Assembly: GCF_004299785.2 (NCBI RefSeq)
Contig: NZ_CP036246.2
Location: 62,001-126,000, forward strand
DNA length: 64,000 nt
DNA from: Arcobacter porcinus
GTDB taxonomy: Bacteria > Campylobacterota > Campylobacteria > Campylobacterales > Arcobacteraceae
Direction: 5' to 3'
Below the pieces are notes generated by a model. It did not search any database and was not told where the DNA came from. It saw nothing but the letters and a program-made list of their open reading frames with translations. Within the stretch, counting starts at the first letter, position 1. Every line of letters begins with the position of its first letter. Made by a program: the position numbers and the translations under genes. Below are positions 36,613 through 46,108 of this stretch, one piece after another.

Positions 36613-38034
36613 ATGAAAAAAGAACATATTTTAAAGAATAGAACAAAGTTTTTTATTTTAAAAGTTAAGAAAAATGTAGTTCTAGAGACTTATGGAAATA
36701 AAAAAGATACAAAGATTGAAACTGGACAAAAACTAGAAGATATTTTTAACTCAAAAATCTACAAAAAACTTCAAAAAGCTAAACAAGAAAATAAAAAAAC
36801 ATTTATAATAAAATGGAAAAAAAGAAAATATGAGATATATTTTGAGAAAAACACTTTCTACTTCTATGATATAACTCTTTACTGCCAAATACAATCAAAA
36901 TTAGAAAAATCTTTAAAAGAGCTAAGATCAAAAAAAGAGGAGTTGCAGGCTGTTTTTGATTTAGCTGCAAATGGAATATCTATTTTAGATAGAAATGGAA
37001 TGTTTTTATATGCAAATAAATTTTTCCAAAATATGATGGAATATAGTATGGAGGAACTATATAGTGAATCTTGTATTTCATTATCTTCTCCTGAATATTC
37101 AGCTCCTTCTCAAACAGCTGTTGAAAAAGCTATACAATATGGAAGTATTGAAAAATTCAAAAAAATTTGTATTACAAAATCAGGTCAAAGAATAAATGCA
37201 AGTATGTCCTTATCTTATTTAGAAAGTCGTGATGAGATAGTTATGATAACTTCTGATATTACAGATGAAATTGAATATCAAGATAAATTAGAGAAGCAAA
37301 TAGAACTTGAAGTTTCAAAAAGAACAAAACAATATGAGATAATGTGTCATCAATCAAGATTAGCTGCAATGGGAGAGATGATAGATTCTATTGCACATCA
37401 ATGGAGACAACCACTAAATAGTTTGGGAATTATTGTTCAAAGTTTAAGACATATATCTTCACAAAAAAATATAGATAATACTCTTTTACAAGAGATAGAA
37501 TCAGATATTATGAACAAAATAAACTATATGTCACAAACAATAGATGATTTTAGTACATTTTTTAGAATTAATAAAGACAAAGAACAATTTGATATATTAA
37601 TTAGTATAGAAGATGCTATAAGATTAATATTAGTTCAACTAAATAATCACAATATAAAAATAGAGATAGAGAAAAAAGATATAATGAATTTTGAGATATT
37701 TGGTTTCTCAAATGAGTTTAGGCAAGTAATTTTAAATCTAATTCACAATGCTATGATGCAAATTGTTTCAAAAAATATAGTTGATGGAAAGATAAAAATT
37801 GAGATAAAAGATATTAATAACAATATACAAATAGATGTAATTGATAATGCAGAGGGTGTAAAAAAAGAGGATATGCCAAAAATATTTGACCCATATTTCT
37901 CTACAAAAGAGAAAGGTAGTGGAATAGGGCTTTATATGTCAAAAGTTATAATAGAAAATCATATGAACGGTATTTTAAGAGTAAAAAATATTAAAGATGG
38001 TGCAAAATTTACTATTATGTTAGCAAAGGAATAA
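36613..38034 (+). CDS. Soluble PAS-domain histidine kinase
   Basis: No membrane segment is visible. A basic N-terminal region (about 1-90) leads to a coiled linker, a PAS domain (about 112-218, GISILDRNGMFLYANKFFQNM) and a HisKA domain with phospho-acceptor H262 (AHQWRQPLNSL), then an ATPase domain (NLIHNAMMQIV; DNAEGV; GSGIGLYMSKVI). The 473-residue kinase is probably cytoplasmic and senses an internal signal. The response regulator begins two bases later, and the sulfide:quinone oxidoreductase gene follows, a possible target. Confidence 0.9.
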   Translation: MKKEHILKNRTKFFILKVKKNVVLETYGNKKDTKIETGQKLEDIFNSKIYKKLQKAKQENKKTFIIKWKKRKYEIYFEKNTFYFYDITLYCQIQSKLEKSLKELRSKKEELQAVFDLAANGISILDRNGMFLYANKFFQNMMEYSMEELYSESCISLSSPEYSAPSQTAVEKAIQYGSIEKFKKICITKSGQRINASMSLSYLESRDEIVMITSDITDEIEYQDKLEKQIELEVSKRTKQYEIMCHQSRLAAMGEMIDSIAHQWRQPLNSLGIIVQSLRHISSQKNIDNTLLQEIESDIMNKINYMSQTIDDFSTFFRINKDKEQFDILISIEDAIRLILVQLNNHNIKIEIEKKDIMNFEIFGFSNEFRQVILNLIHNAMMQIVSKNIVDGKIKIEIKDINNNIQIDVIDNAEGVKKEDMPKIFDPYFSTKEKGSGIGLYMSKVIIENHMNGILRVKNIKDGAKFTIMLAKE

Positions 38035-38035
38035 T

Positions 38036-38719
38036 ATGCAAAATATTCATAAAAAGCTACAAAACCTATCTGTATTAATTGTTGAAGATGATATAAGCAC
38101 ATTAAAATGGTTAAGCAGAATTCTAGCAATATATTTTAAAGAAGTTTGTATATCAGAAGATGCAATGCAAGCTCTTGAGATTTTTAATAATAGATCTTTT
38201 GATGTAGTTATTTCAGATATTGAGATGCCACATGTTGATGGTTTGCATCTTTTACAAAAAATTGCACTAATAAAAAATAGTACAATAAGAGCAGTTATGA
38301 CAGCATTTAATAGCCCTGAATATATGAATAGAGTAATTGAATCAGATGTGCATTTTTATTTCAAAAAACCAATAGATATTGATGAGTTATTGGTTGCAAT
38401 ATCTTCTAAATTAACAAAACAAAACTCAAAGGATAAAAAAATATCTTTAGGAGAAGAGTTTTTATATGACTATAAACAAAAAAATATAAGAAAAGATAAT
38501 TTAGAAATAAGTCTTACAAAAAAAGAGATACTTCTTTTAGAATATCTTATAAATAATAAAAATAGTATAGTAAGCATTGAGCAACTTGAAAATAGTGTTT
38601 GGCAAGAGACAGTAAGTGCTGATGCTGTTAGGATGGTTGTTGCAAACTTAAGAAAAAAAACTTATAGCAAACTTATAAAGAATATAAAAGGTATAGGTTA
38701 CAAAATAAATAATCTTTAA
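38036..38719 (+). CDS. OmpR-family response regulator
   Basis: The receiver has D18-D19 (VEDDIS), acceptor D61 (ISDIEMPH) and the conserved lysine K111 (FKKPID). A shortened winged-helix DNA-binding domain follows, ending IKGIGYKI. The 227-residue length is standard. It is the partner of the PAS kinase ahead of it. An AT-rich 88-base spacer separates it from the sulfide:quinone oxidoreductase, which it may control. Confidence 0.88.
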   Translation: MQNIHKKLQNLSVLIVEDDISTLKWLSRILAIYFKEVCISEDAMQALEIFNNRSFDVVISDIEMPHVDGLHLLQKIALIKNSTIRAVMTAFNSPEYMNRVIESDVHFYFKKPIDIDELLVAISSKLTKQNSKDKKISLGEEFLYDYKQKNIRKDNLEISLTKKEILLLEYLINNKNSIVSIEQLENSVWQETVSADAVRMVVANLRKKTYSKLIKNIKGIGYKINNL

Positions 38720-38807
38720 AACTTATATAAAACTTATAAATAAATTATACAAAGCTTACTTATATTTGTTATTGTTTTCACCTATCTAATATATTAGGAG
38801 AAATAGG

Positions 38808-39998
38808 ATGAGAAAAAAAATTCTTATAGTTGGTGGGGGAACAGCAGGAACAATGACTGCAAATAACCTTGCAAAGAAATTAATGCCTGAAATAGATAAA
38901 GATGAGGTAGAAATTACTCTTATATCTAATTCAAAAAATCACTATTATAGACCAGGAGCTATGTATGTTGCTTTTGGAAAATCAGAAGGATATGAGTTTG
39001 TAAGAGAGCAAAGATCTCTTCTTATGAGTGAAATAAAATTTGAAGTTGAAGAAGCAGTTGAAATTGATACAAAAAACAATTTCATAAAAGTAAAAAGTGG
39101 TAAAAAATTTGATTATGATTTTTTAGTTTTAGCAACAGGTTGTGAAGCTGCACCTGAAAGAATCCCAGGATTAGCAGAAGGTGGAGATATTTTCTATACT
39201 TATGAAGGTGCTATGAAACTTGCTAAAAAATTTCATAAATTAGAAAAAGGAAGAGTTTTAGTTACTGTAAACTTCCCAAAAACTCCAAACATTCCACACC
39301 AATGTGGTATTGCTCCAGTTGAAACAACAATTATGTTGCATGATTTCTTAGTAGAAAGAGGAATTAGAGATAATGTAGAGATTATCTATACATATCCAAC
39401 AGAAGCACAAGCTGTTACAAATGGACTATTTTTACAAGAGCCAACTTCTAAAGTTTTACCTTCAATTTTTGATGGTGCTGGAATTAAACATAAAACAGGA
39501 TTTACTTTAAATAAAGTTGATGCAGAAAATAAAGTAGCTTATTCACAAGAAGGTGAAAAAATAGAATTTGATATTTTAATGTCAACACCACCATTTGTTG
39601 CTGTTGAGTTTATAAGAAACTCTGGTTTATCAAAAGCTCTAGATAATGAAGGATGGCTACCAACTGATAAAAAAACACTTAAAGTAATTGGTCAAAACAA
39701 TATATATACTTTAGGAGATACAGTTGATTTACCTGTTTCAAAAGCTGGTGGAACAATTCATAATCAAACGGATGTAGTTGCTGATAATATTGCTTCTGAG
39801 TTAAGACATGGTTACCCAACTGAGAGTTATGATGGATTAGTTATTGCTATTGCTCAAATGGGATTATCTTGTGGAATGCCACTTTGGTATGATTACAACG
39901 AAGATGTAAAACCAACTCCTTGTAGTAAATTAGGAAGTTTTGTAAGAAAAGGTTTCAATAAAGGTATCTACTGGGCTGCTGCTCGTGGAATGATATAG
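38808..39998 (+). CDS. sqr: Sulfide:quinone oxidoreductase-type FAD enzyme
   Basis: SQR-type flavoproteins sit on the membrane and pass electrons from sulfide to quinone. The protein has the FAD-binding start (ILIVGGGTAGTMTANNLA), the second dinucleotide motif (LATGCEAAPE) and three cysteines, C112, C166 (PHQCGIAP) and C355 (GLSCGMP), placed like the redox-active cysteines of SQR. The C-terminus is basic and hydrophobic, suiting membrane binding. 396 residues. DUF1641 starts nine bases later. The SQR type is not assigned, and related NDH-2-like or FCC enzymes are not excluded. Confidence 0.85.
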   Translation: MRKKILIVGGGTAGTMTANNLAKKLMPEIDKDEVEITLISNSKNHYYRPGAMYVAFGKSEGYEFVREQRSLLMSEIKFEVEEAVEIDTKNNFIKVKSGKKFDYDFLVLATGCEAAPERIPGLAEGGDIFYTYEGAMKLAKKFHKLEKGRVLVTVNFPKTPNIPHQCGIAPVETTIMLHDFLVERGIRDNVEIIYTYPTEAQAVTNGLFLQEPTSKVLPSIFDGAGIKHKTGFTLNKVDAENKVAYSQEGEKIEFDILMSTPPFVAVEFIRNSGLSKALDNEGWLPTDKKTLKVIGQNNIYTLGDTVDLPVSKAGGTIHNQTDVVADNIASELRHGYPTESYDGLVIAIAQMGLSCGMPLWYDYNEDVKPTPCSKLGSFVRKGFNKGIYWAAARGMI

Positions 39999-40007
39999 GA
40001 GAAAAAT

Positions 40008-40361
40008 ATGAGTAATAAAGTAGAAGTTCTAAAAACAAAAGAGATGCAAGAGTTAGAAGACAAAATGACTATGCTGGTTCAAACAGGAAGAATTGATAAT
40101 CTTATTGATCTTTTGGCTGTTGTATCTGATAATATTGAAATGACAACTCAACCAATGGTTGAAAAGATGATTGGAACAGTTGATAATCTAGCAACAGCTG
40201 GATTTATCATGGATAATGCAGTTAGATATGCAAAAAGAGAAAATGCTAAAAATAACAAGCAATCTCTTTTAGGGCTATTAAAACTTATGAGAGATGAAGA
40301 GACTTTAAAAGGATTAAGTTTTATGCTTAATCTTACAAAAGGTATCGGAAAACAACTATAA
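40008..40361 (+). CDS. DUF1641 protein, presumed SQR partner
   Basis: The 117-residue helical protein fits DUF1641, a family found beside sulfide:quinone oxidoreductases and some formate dehydrogenase genes. The core has NLIDLLAVVSDNIEMTTQPMV and LKGLSFMLNLTKGIG. No catalytic motif is visible, so a structural or membrane-anchoring role is likely but unproved. It follows sqr after nine bases (ribosome site GGAGAAAA) and ends at the terminator shared with the GAPDH gene. Confidence 0.82.
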   Translation: MSNKVEVLKTKEMQELEDKMTMLVQTGRIDNLIDLLAVVSDNIEMTTQPMVEKMIGTVDNLATAGFIMDNAVRYAKRENAKNNKQSLLGLLKLMRDEETLKGLSFMLNLTKGIGKQL

Positions 40362-40368
40362 GTTTTTT

Positions 40369-40400
40369 ATTCTCAAGATTTTTCTTGAGAATATTTTTTT
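40369..40400. terminator. Bidirectional terminator between DUF1641 and the GAPDH-like gene
   Basis: A 10-bp stem (ATTCTCAAGA 40369-40378 with 40383-40392), 4-base loop and T runs on both sides. The GAPDH stop codon (40373-40375) lies inside the stem. Confidence 0.85.
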
Positions 40401-41410
40401 CTATAAAAATCTAAAATATCTACAACTTTTGAAGCATATCCCCACTCATTATCATACCAAAGTAGAAGTTTTATCATATTTTGTTTAACTTCCAAATATC
40501 TATGATCAACTATTGTTGTATATTTCTCTTTTTTAAAATCACTAGAAACTAAAGCTTCAAAATTATTTAAAACAATTGGAAATTCTTGATTTTTTTCAAA
40601 ATCTAAAAAAAGATTTTTTATCTCATCTTTACTTGAAATCTCTTTTGTAAATAGTGTTACATTTATCACTCCAACTGTATCTGTGGGAACTCTTAGAGAA
40701 TTTGAGCTTATCAAGTTTGAATTAAATTTTTCTAAAACATAAGAACACGCTTTTATTGTAGTTGTACGACTAGGAATAATATTTTGAGTTGAGCTTCTTC
40801 CAAATTCAAAGTTTAAATCAACTCCCCTAGTTGCACTTTGTACAAAACTTCCATCTAAAACTCTTTGATGATTTAAAAGTGGATGAATAGTTACAATATC
40901 TCCACAAAGAATCTCTTTTTTATCATCAATTATCTTTAAAGCAGGAAGCAATGCAGTTGCATTACAAGAGCTTGTTGAGATAATTTTATGAGAAGTTAAG
41001 TCGAGTTTATCTTCATTTACTCCTAAAACTATATTTATATTTGCATCTTTATTTGGATGAGTTAGAAATATAGCTTTTACAGGAAGAGCTTCCAAAAGCT
41101 TTATATCTTCTTTTTTTCCACTTGCATCAATTATAATATCAATATTACTTAAATCTATTTTACACAAAGAGTCAAAGTTTGTGATTTTTATTTTAGTTTT
41201 TGAGTTTTGTATAAAACTATTTTCAACAATTTTAAACTTATCTTCATATTTTCCATAAGTTGAATCATAGTTTATTGAGTAGATGATATTTTCTATATAT
41301 GGATTAATATCATTTATTCCAACAATTTTAAAATCATCACTTTTTAGGAGTTGTTTTAAGACAGCTTTTCCTATTCTTCCAACCCCATTTATTAAAACAT
41401 TTAAACTCAT
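40373..41410 (-). CDS. Glyceraldehyde-3-phosphate dehydrogenase-like protein (divergent)
   Basis: The N-terminal Rossmann motif LINGVGRIGKAVLKQL and the C-terminal WYDNEWGYASKVVDIL identify a GAPDH-fold enzyme of 345 residues. The active-site block is altered: SSCNATALLP, where most GAPDHs have SCTTNCLAP, and the histidine region reads IHPLLNHQ rather than HAYTATQ; the arginine region reads PSRTTTIKA. The nucleophile cysteine remains. It may be a specialised paralogue acting on another phosphorylated aldehyde, such as erythrose-4-phosphate, or a diverged standard enzyme. No glycolysis gene is adjacent. Confidence 0.78.
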   Translation of the reverse strand: MSLNVLINGVGRIGKAVLKQLLKSDDFKIVGINDINPYIENIIYSINYDSTYGKYEDKFKIVENSFIQNSKTKIKITNFDSLCKIDLSNIDIIIDASGKKEDIKLLEALPVKAIFLTHPNKDANINIVLGVNEDKLDLTSHKIISTSSCNATALLPALKIIDDKKEILCGDIVTIHPLLNHQRVLDGSFVQSATRGVDLNFEFGRSSTQNIIPSRTTTIKACSYVLEKFNSNLISSNSLRVPTDTVGVINVTLFTKEISSKDEIKNLFLDFEKNQEFPIVLNNFEALVSSDFKKEKYTTIVDHRYLEVKQNMIKLLLWYDNEWGYASKVVDILDFYRKKYSQEKS

Positions 41411-41454
41411 AAGCTACTTTCTTAGTTATTTTATGAATTATAGTTAAAACTTGA

Positions 41455-42150
41455 TTATTTTTTCATTTCTATAAATAAAATATGTGATTTTGTAATAGGA
41501 TTAACTTTTAGTTTATCTTCATCTACAAGTTCCATTGCATCACCAAAGTTAAGAGTTTCACCATTTACTTCTGCATTACCTTCAATTAATACAAAATAAA
41601 CTTGTCTATCTTTTTTTATATCAAATTCAAAATCTTTATCAAATTCACTTACATAAATATTTACATCTTGATAGATTTTTATAGGGGCATCTCCATTTTG
41701 AGAAGATACAATATTTAGTAATTTATTGTTTCTTTGATCTTCTGTAAATTTATGGCTTCCATAAAGTCTTGCTAAACTTTTTTGAGGTGGAATAATCCAA
41801 ATTTGTAAAAGTCTTAAATCTTCACTTTCATGAAAGTTATGTTCACTATGATAAATACCATCTCCTGCACTTAAATATTGTACTTCACCTCTTTTTAAAA
41901 CTTCACTATTTCCCATAGAGTCTTTGTGAGTAATCTCTCCATTTACAATATAAGAAATTATTTCCATATTTGCATGAGGATGAGTATCAAAACCACTTTT
42001 TGGATGAATAGTATCATCATTTAATACTCTTAAAACTCCAAAATTTATATTTTTTGGGTTTCTATATTCAGCAAAACTGAAATGAAAACGGCTCTTTAGC
42101 CAAGCTAGATTAGATACTCCCATATTCTCTTTTTTTAATACTTTTATCAT
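41455..42150 (-). CDS. Pirin-family bicupin protein (YhaK/PIR-like)
   Basis: The 231-residue protein has the pirin metal-site motif (DTHPHANMEIISYIVNGE..HKDSMGN, histidines and glutamate) and the HSEHNFHES block, with a C-terminal cupin half. Bacterial pirins act as redox sensors or quercetinase-like enzymes. It starts four bases inside the extradiol dioxygenase gene and is the last gene of the MarR operon. Confidence 0.9.
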   Translation of the reverse strand: MIKVLKKENMGVSNLAWLKSRFHFSFAEYRNPKNINFGVLRVLNDDTIHPKSGFDTHPHANMEIISYIVNGEITHKDSMGNSEVLKRGEVQYLSAGDGIYHSEHNFHESEDLRLLQIWIIPPQKSLARLYGSHKFTEDQRNNKLLNIVSSQNGDAPIKIYQDVNIYVSEFDKDFEFDIKKDRQVYFVLIEGNAEVNGETLNFGDAMELVDEDKLKVNPITKSHILFIEMKK

Positions 42151-42923
42151 CTTTTATCCTTTTCATCAAAAATAAAACTCTCCATTGAAATATTTGAATA
42201 TAGTATTTCACTATTAAAAGATTTTCCTTTTTTATTTATAGCACTTCCAAAAGCTATTAAAAGTGGTATAAAATGTTCAATTGTTGGGTGATTTTGATAA
42301 AAATATCTATTCTTATCTATATTTACTAATTTTTCTTCATCACCCAAACTTATAATATTTTTAATTTCATCATTAAATATTTTTGCATAATCTTTTATCT
42401 GCGAATTAAAACTCATATCTCTTAGATTGTGAGTAAGTCCTCCAGAAAAAATCAGTAATGCTTCATTTTTAAACTCTTTTAGTTTTTCACCTAAATTAAT
42501 AAGCTCTAAAATGGAGTAGGAGATAGGAATACTTAATTGAATTATTGGAATATTTAACTCTTCATAAAGAAGATATAAAGTGCTCCAAACTCCATGGTCA
42601 TAACTTATTCTATTTTCATCAATACTTATATCAATATTTTGTTTTTTAAGTTTTTCTATTAAATTATTTGTTAATTCTTTATTACTAGATATTTTATATT
42701 TAAAATTATAAAGCTCTTCTTCAAAGCCATAAAAGTCATACATAAGCTCATTGGAGTTTGGATTTATTACTTTTAAATCTCTACTTGACCAATGAGCAGA
42801 TACAATAATTATGTACTTTGGAATATCTAAACTACTTGCAAGTTCTCTAGCATTTTTTTTAGTTTGAGAATCGCTCAAAACTATATTTGGTGCACCATGA
42901 GATATAAATAGAGTAGGATTCAT
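42147..42923 (-). CDS. DODA-type extradiol dioxygenase (YgiD-like)
   Basis: The 258 residues fit the class III extradiol ring-cleavage family: metal ligand histidine in LFISHGAPN, the SAHWSSRDLKV block, DHGVWSTLYLLY, IFSGGLTHNLRDM and HPTIEHFIPLLIAFG. YgiD in Escherichia coli acts on L-DOPA in vitro; the natural substrate here is unknown. It lies between the YceI gene and the pirin gene, in an operon regulated by MarR. Confidence 0.9.
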   Translation of the reverse strand: MNPTLFISHGAPNIVLSDSQTKKNARELASSLDIPKYIIIVSAHWSSRDLKVINPNSNELMYDFYGFEEELYNFKYKISSNKELTNNLIEKLKKQNIDISIDENRISYDHGVWSTLYLLYEELNIPIIQLSIPISYSILELINLGEKLKEFKNEALLIFSGGLTHNLRDMSFNSQIKDYAKIFNDEIKNIISLGDEEKLVNIDKNRYFYQNHPTIEHFIPLLIAFGSAINKKGKSFNSEILYSNISMESFIFDEKDKR

Positions 42924-42943
42924 ATTTTAAAATTTAGTTAAAA

Positions 42944-43495
42944 TTATTTAACTAAATCTCCTTCAATATCAATAATTAAATTTACTTGATCACCAACAGC
43001 AACTGCTCCTGCTTCTAAAACTTTATTCCATGTAATTCCAAAATCACTTCTGTTTATTTTTCCTTTTAAAGAGAACCCAGCTTTTCCAGCAAATGCTCCA
43101 CCATTTTCAAGAGAAAATTTTACATTTTGTGTTTTACCTTTTATTGTAAGGTCACCATAAATTGTATCTTTTTCAACTTTTGTTGATTTAAATGTAATTT
43201 TAGGAAAGTTTTGTGCAGCAAAAAAATCATCAGCTTTTAAGTGATTATCTCTTTTTTCATTAGCTGTATCAATAGAAGATACACTTAACTCACCATTTAA
43301 TGAAAGTAAAGTTCCACTTTTTTCATCAAATTCAAATGCTCCTGTAAAGTCATTAAATTTACCAATAACATTTGAAACCATCATGTGTTTAACACTAAAA
43401 CCAACATTGGAATGTGAAGTGTCAACTTTATAGTCACCTGCAAATAGTGATGAACAAAGTACTAGAGATAATAATCCTAATTTTAAATTTTTCAT
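42944..43495 (-). CDS. YceI-family periplasmic lipid/isoprenoid-binding protein
   Basis: A signal peptide (about residues 1-20, ending SSLFAG) leads to the YceI lipocalin-like barrel: YKVDTSHSNVGFSVKHMMVS, GEFDFT-like GAFEFDEKSG, DDFFAAQNFPKITFKSTKVE and INRSDFGI. The family binds polyisoprenoids in the periplasm. 183 residues. It starts two bases after the MarR gene and is the second gene of the operon. Confidence 0.92.
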   Translation of the reverse strand: MKNLKLGLLSLVLCSSLFAGDYKVDTSHSNVGFSVKHMMVSNVIGKFNDFTGAFEFDEKSGTLLSLNGELSVSSIDTANEKRDNHLKADDFFAAQNFPKITFKSTKVEKDTIYGDLTIKGKTQNVKFSLENGGAFAGKAGFSLKGKINRSDFGITWNKVLEAGAVAVGDQVNLIIDIEGDLVK

Positions 43496-43497
43496 TT

Positions 43498-43953
43498 TTA
43501 ATCCTTTTTATTTGTTTTGTAAAGTTTATCTAATAAATCGTATAAAGTATCAAGCTCTTGATCATCTAAAATATTCATAAAATTATAAAGATTTTCAGCA
43601 TGTTTTGGAAAAACTTCTTCAATTATCTCAATACCTTTTTTTGTGATAGATAAAATTGAAGCTCTTGCATCATTTAAATCTTTTTTTGATTCAATAAATC
43701 CATCTCTTTTTAGATTTTTTACAACAACAGTTGTATTTCCTGGAGTACTTGATGTAAGTTTTGTAATTGAACCTGTATTTAAATCTCCTAAATGATATAA
43801 AACTTCCAATACTTTAAATTGATTAAATGTTAGATTGTTTTTTGATAGATGATTTTCTGTAATATTATTTATCCTATTAAAAACTCTATCTAATCTAACA
43901 ACTGTTTTCATTGATTTACTTACTCTTGTGTCATATGACTTCATTTTAAACAT
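43498..43953 (-). CDS. MarR-family transcriptional regulator
   Basis: The 151-residue protein has the winged helix-turn-helix of MarR (LTFNQFKVLEVLYHLGDLNTGSIT, VVVKNLKRDGFIESKKDLNDARASIL) followed by a C-terminal helical dimer part. It heads the operon with YceI, dioxygenase and pirin genes, a set typical of oxidative or xenobiotic stress control. A perfect 12-base palindrome at 44023-44034 upstream is a likely autoregulatory operator. Confidence 0.92.
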   Translation of the reverse strand: MFKMKSYDTRVSKSMKTVVRLDRVFNRINNITENHLSKNNLTFNQFKVLEVLYHLGDLNTGSITKLTSSTPGNTTVVVKNLKRDGFIESKKDLNDARASILSITKKGIEIIEEVFPKHAENLYNFMNILDDQELDTLYDLLDKLYKTNKKD

Positions 43954-44022
43954 AATTAAACCTATTTTTATAAGATAAATATTTATATTTTATAGAAATA
44001 AAATACTTGGACGGAATTATAT

Positions 44023-44034
44023 TACTAATTAGTA
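44023..44034. promoter_or_regulatory. Likely MarR operator
   Basis: TACTAATTAGTA is a perfect palindrome, embedded in ATTAC..GTAAT, and lies 70 bases before the marR start and 110 bases before the divergent aminotransferase start. MarR-type operators commonly take this form. Confidence 0.5.
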
Positions 44035-44143
44035 GTAATGTCAATAGTAAATATAATAAATTTTTTACTTACCAAAAATTAATATTTTTTTAGCTAGAAT
44101 TTACAGCTTTGATTGAAAGATAAAAATTTATAAGGATAAGAAT

Positions 44144-45250
44144 ATGTTATTAACTCCAGGTCCAACACCTGTACCAGAATTTGCAAGAAAAGCAATGAGT
44201 GATATTACAATACATCACAGAACAAAAGAGTTTGAAGCTATATTTGAAAAAACTAGAAAACTATTGCTTGAAATTTATAATATGAATGAAGTTTTAATCT
44301 TGGCTTCAAGTGGAACAGGTGCGATGGAAGCTTGTATTACAAACCTTACAAGAACAAAAGCACTTACAATAAACTCGGGTAAGTTTGGAGAGAGATTTGG
44401 AAAAATTTGTAAAGCATTTAATATTGAATATACAGAGTTAAAACAAGAGTGGGATACTCCAGCTTGTGTTGAAGATGTTGTAAATGCTGTTAAAAATGAT
44501 AAAAATATAGATTCACTTTTTATTCAAGTTTGTGAAAGTGCTGGAGGATTAAGACATCCAGTTGAAGAAATAGCAAAAGAAGTTAAAAAAATAAATCCAA
44601 ATATTATGATAGTTGCTGATGGAATAACAGCTTTAGGTGTTGAGAAAATTGATACAAGAAATATTGATGCATTAATTACAGGAAGCCAAAAAGCGTTTAT
44701 GCTACCTCCTGGAATCGCTATGATTGGATTATCAGATAAAGCAGTTGCTAAAATTGAAGAGAAACCAGCAGGTTACTATTTTAATCTTGCAAGTGAAATT
44801 AAAAATCAAAAGAAAAACACAACAGCATATACAGCTGCAACAACATTGATTATTGGTTTAGGAGCAATTTTAGAAAAATTCAAAGAGATTGGATTTGATA
44901 ACTTATATAATCAAACAGAAAAAAGAGCAAAAGCCACTCAAGAAGCATTAAAAGCTATAGGTTTTAAAATTTATCCAAAAGTTCCTGCAAATGCAATGAC
45001 AACAGCTTATACAGAGCAATCAAATGAGATTAGAAAAATTCTAAAAACAAAATATAATGTTGATATAGCAGGTGGACAAGATCATTTAGCTGGAAAAATA
45101 TTTAGAATTAATCATATGGGATTAGTTGAAGATTTTGAAGCTTCATGGGCTGTAAATGCTACTGAACTTGTACTAGATGAACTAGGAATTAGAACTTTTG
45201 ATGGAACAGCAAATAGAGTTTTTGCAGAGACATTTTATAAAGGAAATTAA
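44144..45250 (+). CDS. Class V aminotransferase (alanine-glyoxylate/serine-pyruvate type)
   Basis: The 368 residues match the PLP-dependent alanine-glyoxylate/serine-pyruvate group: LTPGPTPVP at the start, SSGTGAMEA, the VADGITALGV aspartate and the PLP-binding lysine in TGSQKAFMLPPG. It could serve glycine-serine metabolism or another amino group transfer; the substrate cannot be fixed from sequence. It is followed after five bases by hisZ and then purA, so it may lead that operon. Ribosome site AAGGATAAG. Confidence 0.88.
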   Translation: MLLTPGPTPVPEFARKAMSDITIHHRTKEFEAIFEKTRKLLLEIYNMNEVLILASSGTGAMEACITNLTRTKALTINSGKFGERFGKICKAFNIEYTELKQEWDTPACVEDVVNAVKNDKNIDSLFIQVCESAGGLRHPVEEIAKEVKKINPNIMIVADGITALGVEKIDTRNIDALITGSQKAFMLPPGIAMIGLSDKAVAKIEEKPAGYYFNLASEIKNQKKNTTAYTAATTLIIGLGAILEKFKEIGFDNLYNQTEKRAKATQEALKAIGFKIYPKVPANAMTTAYTEQSNEIRKILKTKYNVDIAGGQDHLAGKIFRINHMGLVEDFEASWAVNATELVLDELGIRTFDGTANRVFAETFYKGN

Positions 45251-45255
45251 TATAA

Positions 45256-46101
45256 ATGGTTTTTGAACACGAGATCCCAAAAGGAAGTAGACTCTATTTC
45301 GGAAAGCTTGCTAAAGCTAAAAGAGAGTTAGAAAATCTTGTTTGTAATATTTTATACAAAAATGGTTTTGAAGAGATTTTAACACCAAATTTTTCTTATT
45401 CTCAGCATCAAGCAATAGCAAACGAAAGAAAATTAATAAAGTTTTCAGATGAAGAGAATGAACAAATTTCACTAAGAGCTGATTCTACTTTGGATGTTGT
45501 GAGAATTATTACAAAAAGATTGGGAAGAACAACAAACCAGAAAAAATGGTTTTACATACAACCAATATTTTCATATCCTTCAAAAGAGGAGTATCAAATT
45601 GGTTGTGAATATATAGAGCACAATAATATATCAGATATTTTAAATCTAACAGCAGATATTTTAAAAGCTTTAAAAATAGAGCCAATAATGCAAATATCGA
45701 ATATTATTGTTCCAAAACTAGTAAGTAAAGAGTTAAATATTGATATTGAAATATTTAAACAAGCAGATATTTCAAAGCTATTAGATTTGAAAGTTGATTG
45801 GCTTGAAAAACTTTTAAGAGTTCAAGATATTAAATCTTTGGAAGAAGCTATAAAATTTGTTCCAAATAGCATAAAAAGTGAGTTAGAGAAACTTTTAGAA
45901 AAAGCTTTAGAGGTAGATTATAATAATATTATAATTGCACCACTTTATTATGGAAGTTTGAAATATTATAATGATATATATTATAGAGTAATCAAAGATA
46001 ACCTTGTACTTTGTAGGGGTGGAATGTATGAAGCAGAAGGGATTAGCTCTCTAGGTTTTGCACTATATACAGATAATTTATTAAAAATAATTGAAGGGTA
46101 A
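45256..46101 (+). CDS. hisZ: HisZ, ATP phosphoribosyltransferase regulatory subunit
   Basis: HisZ resembles class II histidyl-tRNA synthetase and pairs with short HisG at the first step of histidine synthesis. The 281-residue protein has the synthetase-like start ([26 protein letters not shown]), motif 2-like [13 protein letters not shown], and the end [19 protein letters not shown]. It is shorter than the roughly 310-390 typical but has no gap in its core. Its presence implies short-form HisG elsewhere. It ends seven bases before the purA start. Confidence 0.8.
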   Translation: MVFEHEIPKGSRLYFGKLAKAKRELENLVCNILYKNGFEEILTPNFSYSQHQAIANERKLIKFSDEENEQISLRADSTLDVVRIITKRLGRTTNQKKWFYIQPIFSYPSKEEYQIGCEYIEHNNISDILNLTADILKALKIEPIMQISNIIVPKLVSKELNIDIEIFKQADISKLLDLKVDWLEKLLRVQDIKSLEEAIKFVPNSIKSELEKLLEKALEVDYNNIIIAPLYYGSLKYYNDIYYRVIKDNLVLCRGGMYEAEGISSLGFALYTDNLLKIIEG

Positions 46102-46108
46102 GAAAGAA

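Noticed and set aside
38720-38807. Specific operator for the adjacent response regulator upstream of sqr
   Set aside because: The spacer is AT-rich with short repeats of CTTATA, but no clear paired site stands out.
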